From positions 62,001 through 126,000 of the forward strand of contig JAQCZH010000004.1 in the NCBI GenBank assembly GCA_027682585.1: a DNA stretch of 64,000 nucleotides, in the 5' to 3' direction. Under the pieces are notes generated by a model. The model made no database searches and was not told the DNA's origin. It worked only from the letters and a program-made list of their open reading frames with translations. Each line of letters opens with the position of its first letter. The first letter of the stretch is position 1. Positions 1 to 8,059 of the stretch are shown here, in pieces. The position numbers and the translations under genes are program-made. Source of the DNA: Lachnospiraceae bacterium AF51-6-b8A. Its GTDB lineage: Bacteria; Bacillota; Clostridia; Lachnospirales; Lachnospiraceae.

Positions 1-843
1 AAAGCCAATGCGATAGCCCTCAGTATAGGTATCTGCCATACGACGAATCTCTTCCTCAGAAAGGCGGTTAAGATAGGCCGCCATGGCCAGCTCATTCTCT
101 CTGATGGGACTGCCATAAGAATAAAGATAAGACAGGTCATTCAAATCGGATTCCATGACAATGCGGGTCAGAAAATCACGGCTGGGATCAATCAGATTCA
201 TCACCGCGTCTCGCGTGAAAATCTCACTGTAATCACGATAGAACCAGTATATACTGTCTCTTACCGCATTAACTGCTGCCTTCCTATCCTCCGCCATGGC
301 AAGATCCCCATGAATCATCACAAAGAGTTCTGCATAAATCGTCAGAAGATCCAGCCTTCCCTCATAGATCCAGGGAACCAGGGCCAAAAGATCCGCGGCA
401 AAGGCAGACAGAATACCGCCAAGTTTCTCTCCCAACTGTCTGACTGCATAATCCGGGCAGAGATAAGAGGAAGGATAGTGATCTTCACGCAAAGACGCAT
501 AGAGCTCGTCCTGCCAGCTCTCGCCCTCCTTTCGGGTCAGACGAGGCAGACCCACACGCTCAGTCATCTCTGCCCCGGTATAAATCTGCTCTTCCCTCTC
601 TCTTCTCTTCTCCAAAAATCCCATGTGCTGATCAATCAGGAGAAAGAAACTGCCGATCCGCATCATATAATCATCAAAGGGTTCCCCTGCCTCGGGATTC
701 CCTACAATCTGGGTGATCCGTTCCAGCGCCAGTTTATAGCGCTCTCGGAGAATTTCGCCTGCGTCAAAGATCCCTTCCGCATGATTTTCTCTTATATTCT
801 GATTCCTATGGTCTTTCTTGCGCCGACTCTCTGACTTCTTCAT
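1..843 (-). CDS. Partial aminopeptidase-like protein (M29-type family, N-terminal part)
   Basis: Only the first 281 codons are present; the 3' end leaves the window at the left edge. The start is ATG 843, with a GGAAAG sequence about eight bases upstream. The visible part is soluble, opens with a basic 15-residue stretch and then looks helical, with a hydrophobic segment around residues 150-170 (LLALVPWIYEGRLDLL). It ends in MADTYTEGYRIGF. From memory, this layout and tail match the helical N-terminal domain of large Lachnospiraceae proteins annotated as leucyl aminopeptidase (M29-like). The metallopeptidase domain would lie beyond the edge, and no metal ligands can be seen, so the enzymatic call is inference. 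Confidence 0.5.
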   Translation of the reverse strand, partial: MKKSESRRKKDHRNQNIRENHAEGIFDAGEILRERYKLALERITQIVGNPEAGEPFDDYMMRIGSFFLLIDQHMGFLEKRREREEQIYTGAEMTERVGLPRLTRKEGESWQDELYASLREDHYPSSYLCPDYAVRQLGEKLGGILSAFAADLLALVPWIYEGRLDLLTIYAELFVMIHGDLAMAEDRKAAVNAVRDSIYWFYRDYSEIFTRDAVMNLIDPSRDFLTRIVMESDLNDLSYLYSYGSPIRENELAMAAYLNRLSEEEIRRMADTYTEGYRIGF

Positions 844-984
844 CTGTTCTGCTTTCCGTCTCTGCTGTTCTGCCTCTTTATATCCTGTCTTTTTCTCTGT
901 GCCAAAACCCCATCCCCATGCGGCATGTTCTGAAAAACAGACGGATCTGTACAAAATCTTCTCTTCCCGATCACGCATACCGAA

Positions 985-1320
985 TCAGGATAAAATTCCA
1001 AGAATATAGGTCCCCAGCCAGAGAACACTTGCGAAAAGAGGCAGTAAAAGTCCCGGCAGCCGGGAACTTCTGCGATAAGTCTTTATCCTGAACTCCCTGA
1101 TTCCATAATAGAAGGTGACCAGCGAAAAAATCATGAAGAGAACCGCTGTCGCCCCCATAATATTAGGTGTATCGCCGCCAAGCCCCGCTGCCGTATAAGC
1201 CATAAACAAATAGACCGTAATGGACAGACTTGCCAGTACCGCCATGAGTATGGCCAAACCGGATCGGTTCTTCTTCTGATCCATGCGCTGTCTGCGGCGC
1301 CGTCTTTCATCTCTCATCAT
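985..1320 (-). CDS. DUF6142 family small membrane protein
   Basis: A 111-residue protein with a strongly basic N-terminus (RDERRRRRQR) followed by three hydrophobic segments at about residues 22-46, 55-72 and 87-109. This size and pattern fit the DUF6142 family of Clostridia, which has no known function. It starts two bases after the VanZ-like gene stops, with two adjacent ATG codons and no good ribosome site, so it is probably translated by coupling. It is the last gene of the run that begins with pyrF. The basic cytoplasmic tail suggests an inside N-terminus. Confidence 0.65.
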   Translation of the reverse strand: MMRDERRRRRQRMDQKKNRSGLAILMAVLASLSITVYLFMAYTAAGLGGDTPNIMGATAVLFMIFSLVTFYYGIREFRIKTYRRSSRLPGLLLPLFASVLWLGTYILGILS

Positions 1321-1321
1321 T

Positions 1322-1807
1322 CTATCTTTCTATCCAGGACCGAATGCCATGCGCAATCTCATAGCAGATCAGACCGGCAATCACGCCCAGAGTGTTCAGA
1401 ATAATATCGTCCACGTCACAGGTTCCAAGACTTGTTGCGAGCTGGATCAGCTCTACCAGACAGGATGTAAAAAATCCTGCCAGAATAACCCTCCCCCCCC
1501 TGGCTCTCTTTCGCATCAGCATGGGTAAAATAAGCCCGAAGGGGACAAAGGCCGCAATATTTCCTGCCAGGTTGAGAATAACCAGCCAGACTCCGATCTT
1601 GCGCCAATAGCGCAAATAACGGCCGATCTCATGAAAGGGAATAAAGTTGTGTCCGTTGATGCCCGGATCCCCGCGGCCAAACATCTCTGCAAAGAAGAGA
1701 AAATAAACAATGACGGCGACGTAGATGAGAAAGAGGCACCATAAAATCCGTCTCTCCCTTTTGGATCTGCGTCTTGTGCTCAAGGGAAACTCCTTTCTCA
1801 GGTCCAT
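1322..1807 (-). CDS. VanZ-like family membrane protein
   Basis: A 161-residue protein with a basic N-terminus and about four membrane segments (roughly residues 20-42, 72-95, 103-122 and 133-155). The segment NLAGNIAAFVPFGLILPML, followed by an SCLVELIQL-type helix and a DVDDIILNTLG motif, is characteristic of the VanZ-like family. The founding VanZ gives low-level teicoplanin resistance, but most chromosomal members have no proven role. Here the gene sits between pyrE and a DUF6142 gene with no van genes near. The start ATG 1807 has a weak ribosome site and lies ten bases past a 16-bp palindrome. Confidence 0.8.
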   Translation of the reverse strand: MDLRKEFPLSTRRRSKRERRILWCLFLIYVAVIVYFLFFAEMFGRGDPGINGHNFIPFHEIGRYLRYWRKIGVWLVILNLAGNIAAFVPFGLILPMLMRKRARGGRVILAGFFTSCLVELIQLATSLGTCDVDDIILNTLGVIAGLICYEIAHGIRSWIER

Positions 1808-1817
1808 TTATATACAC

Positions 1818-1833
1818 GCCCTGTATACAGGGC
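1818..1833. repeat. 16-bp perfect palindrome upstream of the VanZ-like gene
   Basis: The sequence GCCCTGTATACAGGGC is a perfect inverted repeat. It lies between the stop of pyrE (1875) and the start of the VanZ-like gene (1807). It could be an RNA hairpin (6-bp stem, TATA loop) that affects translation of the downstream gene, or a repressor site. There is no T-run, so it is not an ordinary terminator. Confidence 0.5.
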
Positions 1834-1874
1834 TGCCAGACAGTCCCCCGCTCCGCGTTCCTGTCCGGTCACCC

Positions 1875-2555
1875 TCATTGCGCGGCCCCATACTCCATAT
1901 AATAGGCGTCAATCGCCGCCTTGAGCCTATCATCAATCACAATCCTGCCCTTGTAAGGACGGTTATAAAGATGCGCAACAACCTCCGCCATCGTGACAAT
2001 AGAACAGGTCTTCATCCCGTACTTTTCTCCGATCTCCGCCAGGGCTGCCTTGTCCCCCTGACCACGCTCCATACGATCCACAGATACAACAAGACCGGCG
2101 ACATTCACCCCCTCTGCCTGCGCCGTGATAATGGGGTAGGTCTCCTTGATGGAAGTTCCCGCTGTGGTCACATCTTCAATGATAATAACCTGGTCACCCT
2201 TCTCAATAGGACTGCCCAAAAGGATGCCCTTGTCCCCATGATCCTTGACCTCTTTGCGATTGGAACAGTAGCGGATATCCGCGCCATAATCCTCAGACAG
2301 GGCAACCGTGGCTGCAACCGTCAGGGGAATTCCCTTGTAAGCAGGGCCAAAGAGCAGATCAAAGTCTGTGCCGAAATGATCCGCAATTGCCCTGGCGTAA
2401 TACTTGCCCAGACGCTTGAGCTGAGAGCCGGTACGGTAGAAACCGGTATTGACGAAGAAAGGCGTCTTCCTTCCGCTCTTGGTCACAAAGTCACCAAACT
2501 TCAGGACCTGACAGTCAATCATAAACTCAATAAATTCCTGCTTGTATGTCTCCAT
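1875..2555 (-). CDS. pyrE: Orotate phosphoribosyltransferase
   Basis: A 226-residue enzyme that joins orotate to PRPP to give OMP, the fifth step of UMP synthesis. The PRPP-binding motif VIIIEDVTTAGTS is clear near residues 107-119, and KSGRKTPFFVNTG near the N-terminus is typical of the clostridial PyrE branch. ATG 2555 is chosen because AGGAGG lies five bases upstream; an in-frame ATG 24 bases earlier has no such site. It is separated from pyrD by about 160 bases, a longer gap than in the rest of the operon, so a second promoter or RNA element there is possible. Confidence 0.95.
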   Translation of the reverse strand: METYKQEFIEFMIDCQVLKFGDFVTKSGRKTPFFVNTGFYRTGSQLKRLGKYYARAIADHFGTDFDLLFGPAYKGIPLTVAATVALSEDYGADIRYCSNRKEVKDHGDKGILLGSPIEKGDQVIIIEDVTTAGTSIKETYPIITAQAEGVNVAGLVVSVDRMERGQGDKAALAEIGEKYGMKTCSIVTMAEVVAHLYNRPYKGRIVIDDRLKAAIDAYYMEYGAAQ

Positions 2556-2717
2556 GGCATCCTCCTGCATCTTATCCATTCTCGATACTCTTCTACCTGA
2601 TCCTCACAAATCCGCAGATAACAAAACTCCGGAGCAAATAATACACTTTGCCGACATTCGGCTGAGAGCCATAAAATGCATCCATCTTCACGAATATTAT
2701 CCTGTCAAAATCCGCAC

Positions 2718-3623
2718 TTAGCGCACTGCCCCAATCAATTCCCTGATATCTGAGGCGCCCTGCTCCCTTATATACTTCTCAATTCCCTCTATGACATCCA
2801 GCGTCGCCCGGGGATTGTAGAAATTGGCCGTCCCGACAGCGACCGCCGTCGCACCGGCCAGGATCATTTCCAGAGCGTCCTCGGCAGTGGCAATGCCCCC
2901 CATGCCGATAATGGGGATCTTCACTGCCTGCGCCGCCTCATAAACCATGCGCACAGCAATGGGATGAACCGCCGGGCCGGACATACCGCCGGTCTTATTG
3001 GCCAGTGCGAAGGTTCGATGCCCTACATCGATCTTCATCCCTGTGATGGTATTAATCAGAGAGATGACATCTGCGCCTCCTGCCTCTGCCGCCCTTGCGA
3101 CATCGGCAATGCTTGTGACGTTTGGCGTCAGCTTGATGATAATGGGCTGGGCAGCCCTCTTTTTAACACTTGAGGTAATGTACTCCACCATTGCGGGGTC
3201 TGTTCCAAAGGCCATGCCTCCCTCCCGGACATTGGGGCAGGAAATATTGATCTCCAGCAGGTCCACCCGCTTCTGATCGGCAAGCGCATCAACCACATTC
3301 AAATATTCCTCTTCCGTATGTCCACAGACATTGACAACTACCCTTGTGTCAATGTCATCCAGAAAGGCCAAATCCCGCTGAATGAAGGTCTCTACCCCCG
3401 GGTTCTGCAGGCCGATGGCATTGAGCATACCTCCGGTCACCTCCGCAATTCTGGGCGTTGGATTACCTGGCCAGGGATGGTTCGCTACGCCCTTGGTGAC
3501 CACGGCCCCCAGGCGGTTCAAATCGACAAACTGGCTGTATTCCATCCCGCTCCCAAAGGTTCCGGAGGCCTCCATAACAGGGTTCTTCAGGCAAATACCC
3601 GCTAAACTCACAGATGTATTCAT
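2718..3623 (-). CDS. pyrD: Dihydroorotate dehydrogenase B, catalytic subunit
   Basis: A 301-residue FMN enzyme of class 1B that oxidises dihydroorotate to orotate. The catalytic cysteine lies in NISCPNVREGG (about residue 130), and the phosphate-binding GMGGIATAEDALE motif is near residue 240. It begins inside the last codons of pyrK (4-base overlap), as expected for a subunit that must pair with PyrK to pass electrons to NAD. The length is normal for PyrDB. It is part of the pyrF-pyrK-pyrD-pyrE operon. Confidence 0.95.
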   Translation of the reverse strand: MNTSVSLAGICLKNPVMEASGTFGSGMEYSQFVDLNRLGAVVTKGVANHPWPGNPTPRIAEVTGGMLNAIGLQNPGVETFIQRDLAFLDDIDTRVVVNVCGHTEEEYLNVVDALADQKRVDLLEINISCPNVREGGMAFGTDPAMVEYITSSVKKRAAQPIIIKLTPNVTSIADVARAAEAGGADVISLINTITGMKIDVGHRTFALANKTGGMSGPAVHPIAVRMVYEAAQAVKIPIIGMGGIATAEDALEMILAGATAVAVGTANFYNPRATLDVIEGIEKYIREQGASDIRELIGAVR

Positions 3624-4474
3624 GACAGATCTACCTTTTTTGCATCGAAGACAGGGCCATCAGCACAGACTCTGGCATTCTTCACCCTGGAGTGATCATC
3701 CGCATCGACTGTCTTACAGACACAGGCAAGGCAGGCTCCTATCCCACATGCCATGCGCTCCTCCATCGAGATGAAGCAGGGCAGCTTATTTTGCTCGGCA
3801 TAGGCCTTGACTGCCCGCAGCATGGGCCTGGGTCCGCAGGCGAAGACAGCGTCCCCTGTCACCCTCTGCTCTCGAATAGCGTCAATTACAGTTCCGTGCG
3901 TCCCGATACTTCCGTCATCGCTTGCAAGCACAAGTCGGCCTGCCTCCTGACACTCTTTTGTCAGAAAAGTATCCTCATTGCGGTAGCCCATGACCAGGGT
4001 CGGCTCTACACGGACACGCTCTTTCGTCCCTATCGAAATTTGTTCCTCAGAAATGCTCTCGCCAGATCTGTTTGCGCTGCGCAGAGCCTCAGCCAGACCG
4101 ACCATGGGGGGAATCCCAATTCCTCCTCCGATCAATATAGGTCTCCTGCAATCCGGCAGTGTTCCCGCTTCCCTGGCAAATCCATTGCCCAGCGGGCCCA
4201 GGATACGCAGGGTCTCTCCCGTCACAAGATGGGAGAACTCTCTGGTTCCGGCGCCGACCACCCGATAGACCAGGCGCAGGGTCCTGGCGTCCCGGTCTAT
4301 CTGACAGATAGAAATGGGACGGGGCAGGAGTCTGGCCCCATCTCCCGAATAGACCGAGACAAATTGTCCGGCAACGGCTTCCTCTGCAATCACCGTCTGA
4401 AGAAGCAGAGAAAAGACTCCCTCCGCCAGAGGCTCGCTTGCCAGCACGCGAGCCTGATCCATTCTCTTGCTCAT
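3620..4474 (-). CDS. pyrK: Dihydroorotate dehydrogenase B, electron transfer subunit
   Basis: A 284-residue iron-sulfur flavoprotein that passes electrons from PyrD to NAD. It has a ferredoxin-reductase-like FAD domain (RPISI near residue 55), an NAD domain starting at ILIGGGIGIPPM (about 113-124), and the C-terminal 2Fe-2S cysteines in ACGIGACLACVC plus a later VCADGPVF. An insertion rich in Ser, Gly and Glu (around residues 135-155) makes it somewhat longer than the usual 250-260 residues. Its start overlaps the pyrF stop by four bases, which points to translational coupling. Confidence 0.93.
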   Translation of the reverse strand: MSKRMDQARVLASEPLAEGVFSLLLQTVIAEEAVAGQFVSVYSGDGARLLPRPISICQIDRDARTLRLVYRVVGAGTREFSHLVTGETLRILGPLGNGFAREAGTLPDCRRPILIGGGIGIPPMVGLAEALRSANRSGESISEEQISIGTKERVRVEPTLVMGYRNEDTFLTKECQEAGRLVLASDDGSIGTHGTVIDAIREQRVTGDAVFACGPRPMLRAVKAYAEQNKLPCFISMEERMACGIGACLACVCKTVDADDHSRVKNARVCADGPVFDAKKVDLS

Positions 4475-5400
4475 CTTCCCAACGCTCCATTGATATCAGC
4501 CAACATGTCAAGAACAGCCTGTCTGGAAGCCTCCTCAAAATGCTCAGCGCCAAACTCTGCGTAATTATCCTTCTGATAAGCGGCAATAATGCCGCGTGAG
4601 GAGTTGACAATTGCGCCCAATCCATCCTTGTCGAAGAAATGAGTCAGATCAGATCCCCTGCCGCCCTGAGCTCCATAACCCGGCACCAGAATATAAGTGT
4701 GGGGCATAAGCTCTCTTAACCGCTTCCCCTGCCGCGGGTAGGTGGCACCAACGACGGCCCCCACATCAGAATAACCGCCGTCTCTGGTCTCTTCTCCCCA
4801 CGTTTCAACCATACAGGCGACAGACTCGTAGAGGGGCCTGTCGGTCTCAGCCAGAATCTGATCCTGAAACTCCCCGGAGGAGGGGTTCGACGTCTTGACC
4901 AGGACAAAAATTCCCTTATCCTGCGCCTTGCAGACATTGACAAAGGGTCCCACCGCGTCCGTTCCCATATAGGGATTGACTGTTGCAAAATCCTCTCCGA
5001 AGGGAGCATAGGTCTTCTCTCCGATCGTGACCTGTCCCAGATGACCGTCCGCGTAGGCGGCGGAAGTTGACCCGATATCCCCCCGCTTGATATCACCGAT
5101 CACAAGAAGCCCCTTGTCTCTGGCGTAGGCAACGGTCTTATGGTAGACTGCCTCACCGGCCAGCCCCAGTCGCTCATACATGGCAGACTGGGGCTTCACC
5201 GCCGGAATCAAATCGCAGGTAGCATCAATAATAGCCCTGTTGAAGTCCCAGAAGGCATTTGCCGCCCCCTCTAAGGTCTGCCCATACTGCTCGTAATTTC
5301 TGTCCAGCAGCTGCTTGGGAATAAAGGCTATCTGGGGATCAAGCCCCACGACAATGGGAGCATTTTTCTTCTGAATTTCTCTGATTAACCGCTGAATCAT
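4471..5400 (-). CDS. pyrF: Orotidine 5'-phosphate decarboxylase (type 2)
   Basis: A 309-residue enzyme that decarboxylates OMP to UMP. The catalytic motif is DIKRGDIGSTSAAYA (about residues 99-113), and the length fits the longer type 2 family, not the 230-240 residue type 1. ATG 5400 is chosen because AGGAGG lies five bases upstream; the frame stays open for another 23 codons without a better site. It is first of the pyr genes, about 100 bases after hflX, so the operon promoter probably lies near or inside the hflX end. Confidence 0.93.
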   Translation of the reverse strand: MIQRLIREIQKKNAPIVVGLDPQIAFIPKQLLDRNYEQYGQTLEGAANAFWDFNRAIIDATCDLIPAVKPQSAMYERLGLAGEAVYHKTVAYARDKGLLVIGDIKRGDIGSTSAAYADGHLGQVTIGEKTYAPFGEDFATVNPYMGTDAVGPFVNVCKAQDKGIFVLVKTSNPSSGEFQDQILAETDRPLYESVACMVETWGEETRDGGYSDVGAVVGATYPRQGKRLRELMPHTYILVPGYGAQGGRGSDLTHFFDKDGLGAIVNSSRGIIAAYQKDNYAEFGAEHFEEASRQAVLDMLADINGALGR

Positions 5401-5501
5401 TTGCGCCTCCTCGTCTGTTTCCTGCCATTCCTGCAGATACGACTGCACCCATCTGACAGGATACGCCATTCTGTCGTCATGACTCTGTGCCCTGTTTTGA
5501 T

Positions 5502-6833
5502 CTAGTCATCATCTAACGTTCCATAGACAGACAAAGGCACATAGGCCCTGATATGAATCCCGTCTGCCTCATAGGACTCCTCTAAGATCTCGCCCCGCTC
5601 GTGAATACGAGCCAAAATCTGCATCTTTTGATATCCCAGCACCCGCTCAACCAGAACTCGATCCTCTCGGAGGAAATCTGACAGAGCCCTTTTGACCTCT
5701 TTTAATCCCATGCCTGTCCTGGCCGAAATACGTAAGGATTTGTCCGCTCCAAAATCATGCAGGATCAAGTCCTCTTCCATCTGATCGCACTTATTGAATA
5801 AGGTCAGAATCTTCTTATTCCTGACTCCCAGCTCATCCAAAGTCTGCCTGACCACATGCATGCGCTCTTCCATATCTGAATCCGACGCATCCACCACCTG
5901 AATGATATAGTCGGCGTACCTGGCCCCTTCTAGGGTTGAGCGGAAGGCATCAATGAGACCGTGGGGCAGCTTGCGAATAAATCCGACCGTATCGGTCAGA
6001 AGCAAAGTCTCAGAACCTCCCAGATCCGCAATTCTTGTCGTCGTGTCCAGGGTAGCGAAGAGCATGTCCTGGGCCAGGGCCCCTGCTCCTGTCAGAGCAT
6101 TCAGAAGAGTGGACTTGCCGGCATTGGTATAACCCACAATTGCGGCAACCGGCATCTGCTGACGCCTGCGATGCTCTCTTGTCAGCTGTCTGTGGGTCGC
6201 TGCTTCCCTGGACAAGGCCTTCAGCCTTCCGATGCGGGATCTGATACGTCTTCGGTTCATTTCGAGTCTGGATTCACCCGGGCCTCTCGTTCCGATGCCT
6301 CCCCCCAGCCGCGACATCGACTGTCCCATACCGGTCAGATGCGTAGCCCGGTAACGCAGCTGCGCTAATTCCACCTGAATCTTGCCCTCTGAACTTGCGG
6401 CATGAGCTGCGAAGATATCAAGAATCAATATGGTTCGATCCAGGACTTTGCAATCCAAAGCCATCAAGAGATTACGCATCTGCACCGGGGTCAGCTCATC
6501 GTCACAGATGATGCCGTCGGCTCCTGTCATCTCCAGATAAGAACGGATCTCCTCGATCTTCCCCCTTCCCACATAAGAGGCTGCATTCGGTGCATCCAGC
6601 CTCTGCGTAATTCTGCCCGCAGCCCGTCCTCCGGCAGTGTGAACCAGCTCTTCCAGTTCATCCAGAAGAACTTGCGTCTTGCTCTCATCCTCACTGCAGA
6701 CAGCTACCAGAAGGAAGGACTCCGCCCGTTCTTCCGTATTTATTTTATGATCTAAAACAGGCTGGTTCAATTGACTCTCTCTTCTTCTATTTCCGGCCAA
6801 ACCGACGGTCTGATATCCAAACTTGCTCCGCAT
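5502..6833 (-). CDS. hflX: GTPase HflX
   Basis: A GTP-binding protein of up to 443 residues that acts on stalled or hibernating ribosomes. The HflX N-terminal domain includes TQRLDAPNAASYVGRGK. The G domain shows G1 GYTNAGKST, the switch DTVGFIRKLPHGLIDAFRST and G4 NKCD. The glycine-rich linker GMGQSMSRLGGGIGTRGPGE is a family hallmark. The start is uncertain: ATG 6833 has no clear ribosome site, while an in-frame TTG 20 codons later follows a GAAGAAGAGAGAG stretch. It is followed directly by the pyr operon. Confidence 0.93.
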   Translation of the reverse strand: MRSKFGYQTVGLAGNRRRESQLNQPVLDHKINTEERAESFLLVAVCSEDESKTQVLLDELEELVHTAGGRAAGRITQRLDAPNAASYVGRGKIEEIRSYLEMTGADGIICDDELTPVQMRNLLMALDCKVLDRTILILDIFAAHAASSEGKIQVELAQLRYRATHLTGMGQSMSRLGGGIGTRGPGESRLEMNRRRIRSRIGRLKALSREAATHRQLTREHRRRQQMPVAAIVGYTNAGKSTLLNALTGAGALAQDMLFATLDTTTRIADLGGSETLLLTDTVGFIRKLPHGLIDAFRSTLEGARYADYIIQVVDASDSDMEERMHVVRQTLDELGVRNKKILTLFNKCDQMEEDLILHDFGADKSLRISARTGMGLKEVKRALSDFLREDRVLVERVLGYQKMQILARIHERGEILEESYEADGIHIRAYVPLSVYGTLDDD

Positions 6834-6866
6834 TCACATTATTTACAGAAATTTCCAGATAGAAAT

Positions 6867-7844
6867 CTATTCTCCTATAGGATTTCTGGCGTATTCAATC
6901 AATTTCAATTCGCGGATCATCTCTCCGTCCTTAGGATAGAGTTTCAGATAGGCCTCCGCCTTAGCCTGTGCTTCATCATATTGGCACAGGCGTTCCAGAC
7001 AGGCCACCTGATCCGAGAGCAGTTTCCTCTTCTCTCCAGCATTCAGGCTCTTGCTCTCCAGGGCTTTGTCCACATCTGCCCTGGCGTCCTCATAAGCCGC
7101 CCGATCCAGCTGAATGCTGACAATGTTGTGGTAATCCTCCCCCGACAGCTTCTTATGCTTGTATTCCGCCAGAGCGGCATCCGCCTCATCCTTCCTCTGC
7201 TGACGGTCAAGCAGAGCGATCAGGGGGCGATAAGCCTCATTCTTTCCCGCCCGGACGGCCGCCTGGTAATCCGATGCCGCCGCGTCGGTCTGGCCAAAGT
7301 AATCCTTAGCCTTGGCTCCGCTCAAATAGTCCTCTCCCTCATGATCGATTACATATTGCAAATAAACTTTTCCCTTATCTTCCTGACCATATTTCCTGTA
7401 AGACTCATAGATAAAAAGCTGCCGCATCAGATCATTGGGCTTCAACTGACTGACCTGGTTAAAATCCGCCTCGGCGGCATCCGCATTCTGTTTGGACAGG
7501 TAGACATTGGCCCGCAGGAAGTAGGCATCCACATTCTTGGCATCCGCCTTGATCAATTCACTGTAAGTGGCAATGGCTCCGTCCTCATCCCCCGAATTGA
7601 ACTGGGCAATCGCCTTATAGTAATAGCTGTCCAGTCCGGATGAATTCTTGGGGTTTGAATTTTTCTCCAGGGCCTGCTCAAAAAGATCCTGCGCCTTGCC
7701 GTAAGAGCCTTGCGCCATAGCGCAAATCCCCTCCGTCCGATCCTCATCTTCCTCCTGCGATCGGGCAGAGGAACAGCCGGTCATCGCCATAATAGCAGCA
7801 AATAAAAGCGCTGCTGTCAGGAGTCTTATTTTCTTCTTCTGCAT
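6867..7844 (-). CDS. TPR-repeat lipoprotein
   Basis: A 325-residue exported protein. The N-terminus is a lipoprotein signal: MQKKKIRLL, a hydrophobic core, then MTGC with the cysteine near residue 23. The mature part holds at least five tetratricopeptide-like repeats (for example AMAQGSYGKAQDLFEQALEK and YSELIKADAKNVDAYFLRAN), so it is probably a protein-interaction scaffold on the outer face of the membrane. ATG 7844 is preferred over a TTG nine bases earlier because AGGAGAGG then has normal spacing. No specific partner can be named. Confidence 0.8.
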   Translation of the reverse strand: MQKKKIRLLTAALLFAAIMAMTGCSSARSQEEDEDRTEGICAMAQGSYGKAQDLFEQALEKNSNPKNSSGLDSYYYKAIAQFNSGDEDGAIATYSELIKADAKNVDAYFLRANVYLSKQNADAAEADFNQVSQLKPNDLMRQLFIYESYRKYGQEDKGKVYLQYVIDHEGEDYLSGAKAKDYFGQTDAAASDYQAAVRAGKNEAYRPLIALLDRQQRKDEADAALAEYKHKKLSGEDYHNIVSIQLDRAAYEDARADVDKALESKSLNAGEKRKLLSDQVACLERLCQYDEAQAKAEAYLKLYPKDGEMIRELKLIEYARNPIGE

Positions 7845-7942
7845 CTTGGTCAACCTCTCCTGAGAATTTCATCCATTATAGCAAAAAGTTCCCCACTCGG
7901 GAATGAGAGGATGCGACTGTGGCGCAAAAGCACTGCCTAAGC

Positions 7943-8059
7943 TATAATATTTTTGTCTCTTTGCCCGCTTGTTTAAGGCTCTTGTCCGGACAAAGGGCCT
8001 CTATATTTCCGCAAATATTCGCCTGTCTTAATTGCGGCAGGCCGCAAGGAGAACAGCAA
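7943..8059 (+). promoter_or_regulatory. Promoter and structured leader of ahcY
   Basis: A consensus -10 TATAAT lies at 7943-7948, with no recognisable -35. The roughly 110-base leader that follows holds a 12-bp palindrome TTGTCCGGACAA (7982-7993) and a hairpin TTGCGG-CAGG-CCGCAA (8032-8047) whose right arm runs into the ribosome site AAGGAG (8046-8051). The second hairpin could limit ribosome access. No known SAM or SAH riboswitch consensus was recognised. Confidence 0.4.

Noticed and set aside
1725-2600. 291-codon open frame on the plus strand opposite pyrE
   Set aside because: It is antisense to a clear pyrE gene, has no ribosome site and no domain; the long frame results from codon bias of the real gene.
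3692-4564. 290-codon open frame on the plus strand opposite pyrK
   Set aside because: It is a shadow of pyrK; the sequence lacks any recognisable motif and spans the pyrF/pyrK overlap.
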